Source: an uncultured Gammaproteobacteria bacterium (lineage in GTDB: Bacteria > Pseudomonadota > Gammaproteobacteria > Magnimaribacterales > D2472). Taken from it: a stretch of 31,647 nucleotides of DNA. The stretch is taken from NCBI GenBank assembly GCA_913050015.1, contig CAJXAZ010000007.1, forward strand, positions 1-31,647, in the 5' to 3' direction. This document shows positions 16,655 to 24,169 of this stretch, piece after piece; position 1 is the first letter of the stretch; each line of letters opens with the position of its first letter. The position numbers and the translations under genes are program-made. A model generated the notes under the pieces. That model made no database searches. It had not been told where the DNA came from and saw only the letters and a list, made by a program, of their open reading frames with translations.

Positions 16655-17743
16655 ATGTATTTTGGACTATCAGAAGATCAGATATTTTTTCAAGAAAATG
16701 TAACAAAATTCCTTGAGGATCAAGCCAGTCTAGATGTAATAAGAGCAATTACAGAAGGTGATGCTGGGGAAGCTCAAAAAGAAATAAATAGTGGATTAGT
16801 TAATCTGGGATTAAGTGCACTTCTTATTCCAGAAGAGTTTGGTGGACTTGGTTTGGACTTGCTATTCGCTACAGCAGTAAGTCAAAGCCTTGGTGGCGGA
16901 GTTGCGCCTATTTCATATACAGGATCATTTGTTATGGCTCCTCTGGCAATAAGTCATGGTGGAAGTAAAAAGCAAAAAGAAAAATATCTAACAAAGATGT
17001 CAGAAAATTCTATTCGCTTTGGTGTGGGTTTTTCTGAATATATAGGTGCCAGAGATGGATCAGCTATAGAGATAAAAAATAATAAAATTTCAGGAAGAGC
17101 TTTATTTGTTTTAGATGCACAAGATGCATCACATTTAATGTTTGCAGATAGTAGTGGAGCAATTGGTGTTGTGGCCTCAGATGCACCTGGTGTGGAGATA
17201 ATACAACTGACTGCTGTAGATAAAACTAGAAGCTATTCAGAAATTAAGTTAAACAATGTTGATGTTGATGTGCTTGAGTTAACCATATCTAGTAAAGATG
17301 CGATCAATAAATCTATTGATGGTGGAAGAATAATTTTAGCTGCAGACAGTATTGGTGCATCACAAAGATTAATTGATAAAGCGGTTGAATATTCAAAAGA
17401 GCGAAAACAGTTCGGACGTGTTATCGGTTCTTTTCAAGCAGTAAAGCATATGTGTGCTGAAATGACTTCTGATCTAGAGCCCTGCTACGCAATGGTCTGG
17501 CATGCAGCTCATTGTTTTGATAACTCTCCTGGAGAAGCTAGATTGATGGCATGTCATGCTAAATCTCATGTTTCAGATATATCAAAAACGATTGCTAAAA
17601 AAGCTACAGAAGTTCACGGAGGTATGGGATTTACTGACCTTATGGGAGTACACTATTGGTTCAAGAGAATCGGTGTGAATAGGCAAGCCTTAGGAGCTCC
17701 AGAAGTTGTCAGAGAAGAGGCAGCAAAAATACAAAACTTTTAA
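16655..17743 (+). CDS. acyl-CoA dehydrogenase-like, small (probably non-catalytic) subunit, atu-like operon
   Basis: The start at 16655 is chosen because it follows the preceding TAA by one base, has AAGGGG just upstream, and begins at the family N-terminus MYFGLSEDQIFFQENV. The frame remains open upstream inside the previous gene but lacks family sequence there. The 362-residue product has LLIPEEFGGLGLDLLFA (56-72), RKQFGRVIGSFQAVKHM and the FAD-contacting EVHGGMGFTDLMGVHYWFKR. The catalytic acid is missing: DGGR (222-225) replaces the ER motif, and the C-terminal YEGTS region reads NRQALGAPE. It should pair with the large subunit at 15430-16653, repeating the arrangement at 1705-4062. Confidence 0.87.
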   Translation: MYFGLSEDQIFFQENVTKFLEDQASLDVIRAITEGDAGEAQKEINSGLVNLGLSALLIPEEFGGLGLDLLFATAVSQSLGGGVAPISYTGSFVMAPLAISHGGSKKQKEKYLTKMSENSIRFGVGFSEYIGARDGSAIEIKNNKISGRALFVLDAQDASHLMFADSSGAIGVVASDAPGVEIIQLTAVDKTRSYSEIKLNNVDVDVLELTISSKDAINKSIDGGRIILAADSIGASQRLIDKAVEYSKERKQFGRVIGSFQAVKHMCAEMTSDLEPCYAMVWHAAHCFDNSPGEARLMACHAKSHVSDISKTIAKKATEVHGGMGFTDLMGVHYWFKRIGVNRQALGAPEVVREEAAKIQNF

Positions 17744-17749
17744 AAAACT

Positions 17750-19825
17750 GTGACTAAAAAAAATTACTATATATCGTTTCTATTATTAATAAGTGTTCTA
17801 GCATCGTCTTGTGGGAATAACAAATACGTTTCAAAAGAATATATATCAACCAATTTAAGTAATGAGAAAATTGAACTAAGTGAAGAGCTTTTTACCAAGC
17901 TTAAGAAAGATCATTATATTAAAAAGTTTGTTGGAGAAGATTTTAATAAAAATTACATAAGGGCTTTAATCGAAAAGCTTGATGAAAATAAATTTTTCTT
18001 CACACAACCAGAAATCGATTCATTTATAGAAAAATCTAAAAGCTACTCAGACTCTGAATTTGATATTGATGAGGCTTATGTAATTATCAACTTATACTTT
18101 AAAAAGTTAGTTAATTTTACTGAATATCAGATTAGGGCCATAGAAGAAAATTCCTTCGACTTTGATAAAGAAGAGTTCATGGACATCTACTATGAAGATA
18201 ATGAGTGGGCCAAGACGTCAGAAGATCTTAATGAACTTTGGAGATTACAGACAAAAAATGAATTGTTGGTAGCAATGATTGCTGATGAGTTATCAGATCA
18301 ACCAAAGAAAGATCTCATTAAAAGATATACAAATAAAATTAGAAGAATCCAGCAACAAAGGGAAGAAGATATTTTCTCTCTTGCTATGAATATCCTAACA
18401 AATCAGTTTGATCCTCACTCTTCTTACCTATCACCTCGATCTGCCGAGGATTTTGATATGAATATGAGTTTAAAACTCGAAGGTATTGGCGCCCTTCTCG
18501 GTGTAAAGGATGACTATACTGAGATTGTTAGTCTGGTCGCTGGAGGTCCCGCAGAAAGATCTGGAAAAATTCTACCAAAGGATAAAATAGCCAAAATAAG
18601 ACAAAAAGACTCATCTAAATCTGATTATGTTGATGTTATAGGCTGGAGAATAGATGAAGTTGTGGATCTTATTAGGGGTGAGGCTGGAACAGAAGTTGAG
18701 ATAGAGTTTATTTCATCAGAATCCGGAGAGAATATTAGAAAATTAGTTACCTTAAAAAGAGAAGAAATAAAGTTAGAGGATAGAGCAGCTAAATCTAAGA
18801 TTCATCAAGTAATTAATGGACCAAAAATTGGAATTATTGACTTACCTTCATTCTATATAGATTTTAATGCCTACCAAAGTAGATCTAAAGACTATAAGAG
18901 TAGTAGTGGTGATATAAAGAATATTCTTAATAGCTTTAATGATGAGGATGTGGACGCAGTAATTTTAGATTTGAGAAATAATGGCGGTGGTGCATTAATA
19001 GAAGCTAATAAAATTATTGGCCTTTTTGTGGCTTCTGGGCCAACAGTCCAAGTCAAGCATAGCGCTGGATATATTCAACCTTACGGAGATGGTAAAGCCA
19101 TCCAAGTATGGAAAAAGCCTCTGGTAGTTATGGTCAATAGATATTCTGCATCGGCATCTGAAATAGTTGCTGGAGCTATTCAGGATTACCAAAGAGGTCT
19201 GATCGTAGGTCAGAGAACTTTTGGGAAAGGAACTGTTCAAAGCTTAGAGGAGCTTTCAAGAGGTCAAATAAAAATTACAGAATCGAAATATTACAGAGTT
19301 AATGGAACAAGTACTCAAAATAAAGGAGTAGTCCCTGATATTGAACTGCCAGCTACTTGGGACATTGAAACTGTTGGAGAGAGCTCATACCCTACCTCAC
19401 TTAAGTGGGACACAGTAAGGCCATATAGACATAAAAAATTCAGTGTAAATAGTAATAAATTAGAATATTTAAAAAATTTATATCTTGAAAGGTTGGCAGA
19501 AGAGCCAAATTTAGCTTATTTAGGAAAAGTTAGACAAAGGTATGACTTGAATAAGAATAAAAAAGTATTAAGTTTAAATTTTGATAAAAGAGAGACTGAA
19601 AAGAGCATAAGAAAGGAATGGTTGTTAGAGTTAGAAAATGAAAGAAGGTCCTTATTAGATCTTGAGACGTTTGAGACATACGCAGATCTGTTAGAAGAAA
19701 ATAAAAATGATAATCCTACAGATGAAGATAGCATTAACGTAGATGAAGATTTCCTCTTAATTGAAGTTACTAATATTGTGAAGGATTTTTTAAATTTAAA
19801 ATTTATCTTAAGTAAAGTAGACTAG
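17750..19825 (+). CDS. prc: tail-specific (carboxy-terminal processing) protease Prc, family S41
   Basis: A periplasmic protease that degrades or trims proteins with non-polar C-termini and controls cell-wall enzymes in E. coli. The 691-residue length matches E. coli Prc (about 680). The start is GTG. The N-terminus is a signal peptide ending in LASSC, a plausible but imperfect lipobox (Cys21), so it may be a lipoprotein. A PDZ domain (about 240-340) begins GIGALLGVKDDYTEIVSLVAGGPAERSG. The protease core has LRNNGGG, then YSASASE with nucleophile Ser468 and FGKGTVQ with Lys493, the 25-residue Ser-Lys spacing of E. coli Prc. It follows the dehydrogenase gene by 6 bases but is probably functionally unrelated to it. 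Confidence 0.93.
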   Translation: MTKKNYYISFLLLISVLASSCGNNKYVSKEYISTNLSNEKIELSEELFTKLKKDHYIKKFVGEDFNKNYIRALIEKLDENKFFFTQPEIDSFIEKSKSYSDSEFDIDEAYVIINLYFKKLVNFTEYQIRAIEENSFDFDKEEFMDIYYEDNEWAKTSEDLNELWRLQTKNELLVAMIADELSDQPKKDLIKRYTNKIRRIQQQREEDIFSLAMNILTNQFDPHSSYLSPRSAEDFDMNMSLKLEGIGALLGVKDDYTEIVSLVAGGPAERSGKILPKDKIAKIRQKDSSKSDYVDVIGWRIDEVVDLIRGEAGTEVEIEFISSESGENIRKLVTLKREEIKLEDRAAKSKIHQVINGPKIGIIDLPSFYIDFNAYQSRSKDYKSSSGDIKNILNSFNDEDVDAVILDLRNNGGGALIEANKIIGLFVASGPTVQVKHSAGYIQPYGDGKAIQVWKKPLVVMVNRYSASASEIVAGAIQDYQRGLIVGQRTFGKGTVQSLEELSRGQIKITESKYYRVNGTSTQNKGVVPDIELPATWDIETVGESSYPTSLKWDTVRPYRHKKFSVNSNKLEYLKNLYLERLAEEPNLAYLGKVRQRYDLNKNKKVLSLNFDKRETEKSIRKEWLLELENERRSLLDLETFETYADLLEENKNDNPTDEDSINVDEDFLLIEVTNIVKDFLNLKFILSKVD

Positions 19826-19829
19826 CATA

Positions 19830-20642
19830 ATGAGAATAGTTTCATTTAATATAAACAGTATCAGGGCAAGGCCTCATCAGCTTATCCACATTAGAGATAC
19901 ACTTAATCCTGATGTTATTGGACTTCAAGAGACAAAAGTTAATGATCCTGACTTTCCACTAGACGTAATTGAAGAAATTGGCTATCACCCAGAGTATTGG
20001 GGGCAGAAAGGTCACTATGGTGTTGCATTTCTAAGTAAAGAAAAGCCAATTAAAACTGTTAAAGGATTTAAAAAAGACACTGATGAAGATCAAAAAAGAT
20101 TTATAGAATGTACTTTTAAGTCTAAGAACTCTGAAATTACAATTATGAATGGCTATTTTCCTCAAGGTGAGAGCATTCATCATGAAACTAAATTTCCAAA
20201 AAAAATTAAATACTATGATGATCTAAGTAAGCACATAAAGGCTTTAAAAAAGAAACAAGAAAACTTGATAATAATGGGAGATTTTAATGTTGCTCCTGAG
20301 GATATTGATATAGGGATAGGGCCTATAAATATGAAAAGATGGCTTAGAGATGGAAAAACTTCATTTCAACCTCAAGAAAGAGAAATGTGGAATGATATTA
20401 AAGAAATAGGTTTTTTTGATTCATGGAGATTAAAGCACCCTGAAGAATCCTCAATATATTCTTGGTTTGATTACAGGTCTAAAATGTTTGATGATGATCC
20501 CAAGAGGGGCTTAAGAATAGACCATATTATGGTATCTGATAATCTCAAAGACTCTGTTACTGGTGTTGGAATTGATTATGATTCTAGAGCTATGGAAAAA
20601 CCTTCCGATCACTGCCCTGTCTGGGTTGATTTAGATATATAA
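19830..20642 (+). CDS. xthA: exodeoxyribonuclease III
   Basis: The main AP endonuclease of base-excision repair, with 3'-5' exonuclease and 3'-phosphatase activity. The 270-residue protein aligns almost without gaps to E. coli ExoIII (268 residues). It has the start MRIVSFNINSIRARPHQL, metal-binding Glu34 in LQETKV, GDFNVAPEDIDIG with Asp151 and Asn153 at the same numbers as in E. coli, and RIDHIMVS. The SDH triad with catalytic His261 lies near the end. The start follows the prc stop by 4 bases. Confidence 0.96.
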   Translation: MRIVSFNINSIRARPHQLIHIRDTLNPDVIGLQETKVNDPDFPLDVIEEIGYHPEYWGQKGHYGVAFLSKEKPIKTVKGFKKDTDEDQKRFIECTFKSKNSEITIMNGYFPQGESIHHETKFPKKIKYYDDLSKHIKALKKKQENLIIMGDFNVAPEDIDIGIGPINMKRWLRDGKTSFQPQEREMWNDIKEIGFFDSWRLKHPEESSIYSWFDYRSKMFDDDPKRGLRIDHIMVSDNLKDSVTGVGIDYDSRAMEKPSDHCPVWVDLDI

Positions 20643-20652
20643 GAGTCATTAG

Positions 20653-21093
20653 ATGGCTGAGTTTACAATACGGCCACCGCTTTCAGATTTAGAATGGAAG
20701 AGTTATGACAACTTCAGATGGGAAGTTCTTAGAAAGCCTCTCAAGCTATCTCACATACCATTAAAAGATAATTTAGAAGATGTTAGCTTTCATTTTATGG
20801 GCATTGATAGCGATGCCAATATAGTCTCCTGTGGGCGGATTCATCTAAATAACCCTTCTGAAGCTCAGATTAGATATATGGGCGTGAGTTCTAAATTGAG
20901 AAGAAAGCGATTAGGCTCAGCAATGATCGATGAACTTGAGTCTAAAGCTTTGTTATTAGGAGCAACAAAAGTTACTCTTAATGCTCGAGAAGAGGCTATA
21001 GAATTTTATAAATCTTTAGGTTATGTCGAAACAGGGCCTTACGAATCTGACATAAAAATTCCACATACTTCGATGGAAAAAATACTATCTTAA
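20653..21093 (+). CDS. GNAT-family N-acetyltransferase
   Basis: A 146-residue single-domain GNAT protein. The acetyl-CoA binding site is visible as MGVSSKLRRKRLGSAMIDELE (R/K-rich loop before the alpha3 helix), and LNAREEAIEFYKSLGYVETG is the typical beta5-alpha4 end of the fold. The N-terminus (PPLSDLEWKSYDNFRWEVLR) and C-terminus (IPHTSMEKIL) recall the ElaA subgroup. The substrate is unknown. It is the last plus-strand gene before a convergent junction with tadA only 11 bases away. Confidence 0.8.
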   Translation: MAEFTIRPPLSDLEWKSYDNFRWEVLRKPLKLSHIPLKDNLEDVSFHFMGIDSDANIVSCGRIHLNNPSEAQIRYMGVSSKLRRKRLGSAMIDELESKALLLGATKVTLNAREEAIEFYKSLGYVETGPYESDIKIPHTSMEKILS

Positions 21094-21104
21094 AAGGACT
21101 GGCT

Positions 21105-21560
21105 TCACCTTCTTGCTTTAAAGAAGGCTTTCAAAAGATTAGCGCTCTCATCAGCCAATAAACCATGTTCAACCTCAATTTTATGATTAAAACTCAATCT
21201 ATCATAAAGAGTATCTATTGAAATAATACTTCCAGTTTTTGGTTCAGGGGCAGCAAAAACCAATCTGTCGATTCTTGCATCCAATATAGCTTTAGCACAC
21301 ATATGGCATGGCTCTAAGGTGATATAAATCACACATTTATTAAGTCTATAGTTTTTGGTAGTTTCTGATGCATTTCTTATGGCTAGTATTTCAGCATGTG
21401 CGCTTACATCATTATTTGATATTACTTTGTTGCGCCCTTCTCCGATAACAACACCATTATTAGTAATCACCGCTCCAACAGGAACCTCATTGGAGTTACT
21501 AGATTTTACTGCAAGCTCAAGAGCCCTCATCATGAATGATTGGTCTTGTTGGGAAAACAT
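21105..21560 (-). CDS. tadA: tRNA-specific adenosine deaminase
   Basis: Converts adenosine 34 of tRNA-Arg(ACG) to inosine, allowing the anticodon to read CGU, CGC and CGA. The 151-residue protein has the zinc-binding cytidine/adenosine deaminase core: HAE at 55-57 (zinc ligand His55, proton shuttle Glu57) and PCHMC at 84-88 (Cys85, Cys88). EVPVGAVI and the C-terminal AFFKARR tail are typical. An internal Met pair (10-11) offers later starts, but the chosen start keeps the first helix. It lies 7 bases after the CIA30-family gene and is the last gene of that minus-strand unit. Confidence 0.93.
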   Translation of the reverse strand: MFSQQDQSFMMRALELAVKSSNSNEVPVGAVITNNGVVIGEGRNKVISNNDVSAHAEILAIRNASETTKNYRLNKCVIYITLEPCHMCAKAILDARIDRLVFAAPEPKTGSIISIDTLYDRLSFNHKIEVEHGLLADESANLLKAFFKARR

Positions 21561-21567
21561 ACTGATT

Positions 21568-22107
21568 CTAATAAAACTCTAAGTGGGCTATATCCAACAT
21601 AGCTTCAAAATCTTTTCCATATGCCGCCAATGCCACTGTTTGTATTTTTGATGTATTTATATTTTTTGACATATAAAAATTTGATTTCTTAAACTCAGTA
21701 AATGGAATTTCAATTGTTGTCCATTGCTCGCTTGGTTCAAAATAAGCAACATATCTATCCCAAGGTAGTCCGCGAGATCCGCGAGTAGGAGTTTTTATCC
21801 AAACATAGTACCCATCTTTAGACCCACGAACTTGCAATCTTACCCCGGTATAATCATCTGGACTCTTTGGTATTCTTGCGATTGATTGAATAAAGCCCCC
21901 ATTGTTTTTAGTGCTAACAGTTCCCTCAAGTCTATAAAAGTTTTTCCCATCTTCTTTGTACTCTCTAAAATTTACCTCGGATATTCCACCCATAACGTTA
22001 TCAGAAATAGCCGACCAATTAGCTCTGTTGTTATTTAAATCATCAATAATCATGGTCGCTCCATTAGTAGAAAAAATAAGAAGTACTATGCATATTTTTT
22101 TTATCAT
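21568..22107 (-). CDS. exported CIA30-family (complex I intermediate-associated protein 30-like) protein
   Basis: The start at 22107 has AAGGAC about 8 bases upstream, follows the neighbouring stop directly and yields a signal peptide (MIKKICIVLLIFSTNGA). An earlier in-frame ATG would place the hydrophobic stretch internally and overlap the upstream gene. The mature protein is a beta-rich CIA30/galactose-binding-like domain: SDNVMGGISEVNF, LEGTVSTKNNGGFIQSI, LRVQG-type VRLQVRGSKDGYYVWIKT and WTTIEIPFTEFK. In mitochondria the family helps complex I assembly. Bacterial members are common, of unknown function, and an exported one is unlikely to act the same way; a carbohydrate-binding role is possible from the fold. 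It sits between the GcvT-like gene and tadA. Confidence 0.83.
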   Translation of the reverse strand: MIKKICIVLLIFSTNGATMIIDDLNNNRANWSAISDNVMGGISEVNFREYKEDGKNFYRLEGTVSTKNNGGFIQSIARIPKSPDDYTGVRLQVRGSKDGYYVWIKTPTRGSRGLPWDRYVAYFEPSEQWTTIEIPFTEFKKSNFYMSKNINTSKIQTVALAAYGKDFEAMLDIAHLEFY

Positions 22108-22111
22108 CAGC

Positions 22112-23260
22112 TTAAGTCCTTTTGATTCGCTCAGCAGGAATCCATGGGAATTCACAAACCTCTGCTTCTAAATTTCCTAAAGGAGATTTAATTGTAATAA
22201 TTGTTCCAGGCTCAGAATGTTCAACATTTACACTAGCAAAACCAATATTCTTATTTAGTCTTGATGAGAAAATACATCTAGAAACATCACCAACAATCTC
22301 TTGATCACTAATGATTGGCCAGAAATGTTCAGGAGCAGCCTTGATTGGCTTTCCTTTAATTTCTATACCAACTAGTTTGATTGAGGTTCCCTCTTTTTTA
22401 ATTATTTTTAATGCCTCTTTGCCAATAAAGTTTATGTCTTGATCTAAGTCAACGAGCCTATGAAGATTAACAGCATAGGGACTGTGCCTTCTTCTGATAT
22501 CAGATTGGTATGAAAGCAATCCCCCCTCTATACTTCTGGTTGTATTTGGTGCAATTGGAACAATATTAAATTCTAGTCCTGCCTCTCTTACCAATTCCCA
22601 TAATTTATTACCTAAACTTCCATCCCTTAGATAGAGCTCATAGCTTATTTCTCCACTCCAGCCAGTTCTTCCAATTACCATTGGTATGCCTTCTAGTGAA
22701 GTTTCTCTAGCTTTATAAAAACGAAGATCATCATGTTCGCCATTAAAAAGTTTATTAATTAACATTGGTGCTTTAGGGCCTCCAATTTGAAGAGGTGACA
22801 CATCAGGTTCAAAAATATTTACATCCATTCCAAGGTTACTTGCTACGCCCTGAATCCAAAGCAAAACATCACCGTCACCTGGTGATATCCAAAATTGGTT
22901 AGGCTGCAATCTTAGTAAAACAGCATCATTGACTATCCCGCCGTCATCTCCTGTAAGAAGAATATATTTGCAGTCACCTATTTCACACTTTGATAGGTTT
23001 CTTGGGGTCAGTAGTCGAACAAATTCATAGGCATCAGGGCCGTTAATCTCTATCTGTCTTTCTGCTGCAACATCCCACATAGTTACATCAGTAACTAAAC
23101 TTCTATATTCAGCTTCATTTCCTGCATAAGCAGTTGGCATATACATACTGTTATATATGGTAAAGGCGTTGGCCCCATATTTAATGGTTGAATCAAAATA
23201 TGGTGATTTTCTAATACGAGCACCGAATGATATAAAAGGCTTGTGATTACTTCGAGACAT
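22112..23260 (-). CDS. GcvT/DmdA-family aminomethyltransferase-like protein, candidate DMSP demethylase
   Basis: A 382-residue tetrahydrofolate-dependent methyl- or aminomethyl-transferase fold. The start at 23260 has AAGAG upstream; a further Met 11 codons earlier is less like the family. Sequence features resemble DmdA (about 370 residues) as I remember it: TIYNSMYMPT near residue 32, VTMWDVAAERQIEINGPDA, LLTPRNLSKCEIGDCKYI, GGIVNDAVLLRL, FWISPGDGDVLLW, EPDVSPLQIGGPKA and IEGGLLSY. DmdA demethylates dimethylsulfoniopropionate to methylmercaptopropionate, donating the methyl to tetrahydrofolate. Non-DMSP relatives of DmdA exist, and no dmdB, dmdC or dmdD genes are adjacent, so the substrate is open. 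Glycine-cleavage T protein is less likely because no gcvH or gcvP is nearby. Confidence 0.75.
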   Translation of the reverse strand: MSRSNHKPFISFGARIRKSPYFDSTIKYGANAFTIYNSMYMPTAYAGNEAEYRSLVTDVTMWDVAAERQIEINGPDAYEFVRLLTPRNLSKCEIGDCKYILLTGDDGGIVNDAVLLRLQPNQFWISPGDGDVLLWIQGVASNLGMDVNIFEPDVSPLQIGGPKAPMLINKLFNGEHDDLRFYKARETSLEGIPMVIGRTGWSGEISYELYLRDGSLGNKLWELVREAGLEFNIVPIAPNTTRSIEGGLLSYQSDIRRRHSPYAVNLHRLVDLDQDINFIGKEALKIIKKEGTSIKLVGIEIKGKPIKAAPEHFWPIISDQEIVGDVSRCIFSSRLNKNIGFASVNVEHSEPGTIITIKSPLGNLEAEVCEFPWIPAERIKRT

Positions 23261-23336
23261 AAATGGAACTCTTAAAATTATTATTACCAGCATTGTAATT
23301 CTTAAATATTAACTGAGTAAATACATATTTTTTATA

Positions 23337-23342
23337 TATAAT
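23337..23342 (+). promoter_or_regulatory. possible -10 element for the kinase-nucleotidyltransferase module
   Basis: TATAAT lies 31 bases before the start codon at 23374 in the AT-rich spacer divergent from the DmdA-like gene. No convincing -35 is present (CTGAGT at 18 bases matches 3 of 6), and the surrounding TATATA run makes a chance match likely. The ribosome site downstream is AGAAAG. Confidence 0.3.
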
Positions 23343-23373
23343 TAATCAAAATCTAAGTTTAGAAAGAAACAAA

Positions 23374-23784
23374 ATGAAAATATTAGTAATGGGCCTTCCT
23401 GGAAGCGGAAAAACACACTTATCAGAGCGTCTTCAACCTCTTTTAAATGCAGCCTGGTACAACGCAGATAAGGTAAGAGAGATGGCAAATGATTGGGATT
23501 TTAGTCCTGAAGGTAGAATAAGACAGAGTATGAGAATGAAGACTTTTGCAGACTTTGAGAAAGCTAATAATAGAATTGTAATATGTGATTTCGTATGTCC
23601 TACAAACAACACTCAAGGTAATTTTGATCCAGATATAGTCATATGGATGGACACAATACAAGAAGGTCGTTTTGATGATACTAATAAGATGTTTGAAAAA
23701 CCATTAAGTGTAGATTTTCACATTACTGAGTTTAGTGATGAAAATCATATAAATATCTCAAAGGAAATACTTAAAAATGTTTAA
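23374..23784 (+). CDS. small APS-kinase-like P-loop kinase
   Basis: A 136-residue P-loop protein. The Walker A motif is GLPGSGKTHLS (7-17). WYNADKVREMANDWDFSPEGRIRQSMRM (about 29-56) matches the APS-kinase core LDGD-VR...FSPEDR..., where the acid and Arg residues bind substrate. IVICDFVCP resembles the following beta strand. It is about 60 residues shorter than CysC, and the usual C-terminal lid region is reduced. CysC phosphorylates adenylylsulfate. Relatives phosphorylate other nucleotide-linked or small hydroxyl substrates, for example the Campylobacter cytidine-diphosphoramidate kinase. Its end overlaps the start of a nucleotidyltransferase gene by 8 bases, implying one pathway. The substrate is unknown. 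Confidence 0.75.
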   Translation: MKILVMGLPGSGKTHLSERLQPLLNAAWYNADKVREMANDWDFSPEGRIRQSMRMKTFADFEKANNRIVICDFVCPTNNTQGNFDPDIVIWMDTIQEGRFDDTNKMFEKPLSVDFHITEFSDENHINISKEILKNV

Positions 23785-24169
23785 TTGGAAGAAGCCAACA
23801 GTTCAAATGCTTGGTAGATGGCAGCCGTGGCATGATGGTCATCAGGCATTATTTAAAAGATGTATTGCCAAAACTGGTCAAGTTATTATCCAGGTACGTG
23901 ACGTCGAAGGGGCTTCAGGTGGAGATGATCAGGATGATAATCCTTTTAACTGGGATGAGGTATGTAAAAATATAGAAGAAGGTCTATCGAAAGATGGATA
24001 CAAAAAAGGAATAGAGTATGAAATTATGCTAGTTCCTAATGTAGTGAATATTACATACGGACGAGGTGTGGGATATGTTTTCGAAGAAGAAGTATTTGAA
24101 AAATCTATTACATCTATAAGCGCTACCAAAATAAGAAAAGAACTTCGTGATAAGGGAGAGTTGGATTAA
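23777..24169 (+). CDS. small HxGH nucleotidyltransferase (cytidylyl/adenylyltransferase-like)
   Basis: A 130-residue protein of the HIGH nucleotidyltransferase superfamily. GRWQPWHDGHQALF places the nucleotide-binding H19-x-x-H22 pair, and SISATKIR near the C-terminus is the ISSTxxR motif that grips the triphosphate. IQVRDVEGASGGDDQDDNPFNWDEV is an unusual acidic stretch in the middle. Such enzymes couple NTP to a phosphorylated substrate (glycerol-3-P, pantetheine-P, NMN, phosphocholine), but none of the specificity motifs I know is present. The 8-base overlap with the kinase gene suggests phosphorylation followed by nucleotidylation. Its stop overlaps the arsC-like gene on the opposite strand by 4 bases. 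Confidence 0.77.
   Translation: MFNWKKPTVQMLGRWQPWHDGHQALFKRCIAKTGQVIIQVRDVEGASGGDDQDDNPFNWDEVCKNIEEGLSKDGYKKGIEYEIMLVPNVVNITYGRGVGYVFEEEVFEKSITSISATKIRKELRDKGELD

Noticed and set aside
15430..17743. Loss of the MCAD-type glutamate as evidence that the large dehydrogenase is inactive
   Set aside because: Isovaleryl- and long-chain-type enzymes use a Glu in the position of the HER motif, which is intact at residue 253.
8638..17743. Leucine catabolism (liu) operon
   Set aside because: No HMG-CoA lyase or MerR-type regulator is present, whereas AtuA and a TetR regulator are, so the leucine pathway is a poorer fit than an atu-like one.
21108..21127. Hairpin CCTTCTT-GCTTTA-AAGAAGG at the end of tadA, next to the convergent GNAT gene
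   Set aside because: The 7-bp stem lies inside the tadA coding end and is not followed by a T-run on either strand, so it is not a convincing intrinsic terminator.
23374..24169. CysC and ATP sulfurylase of sulfate assimilation
   Set aside because: The kinase is much shorter than CysC, and the HxGH protein (130 residues) is far too small for ATP sulfurylase and has other motifs.
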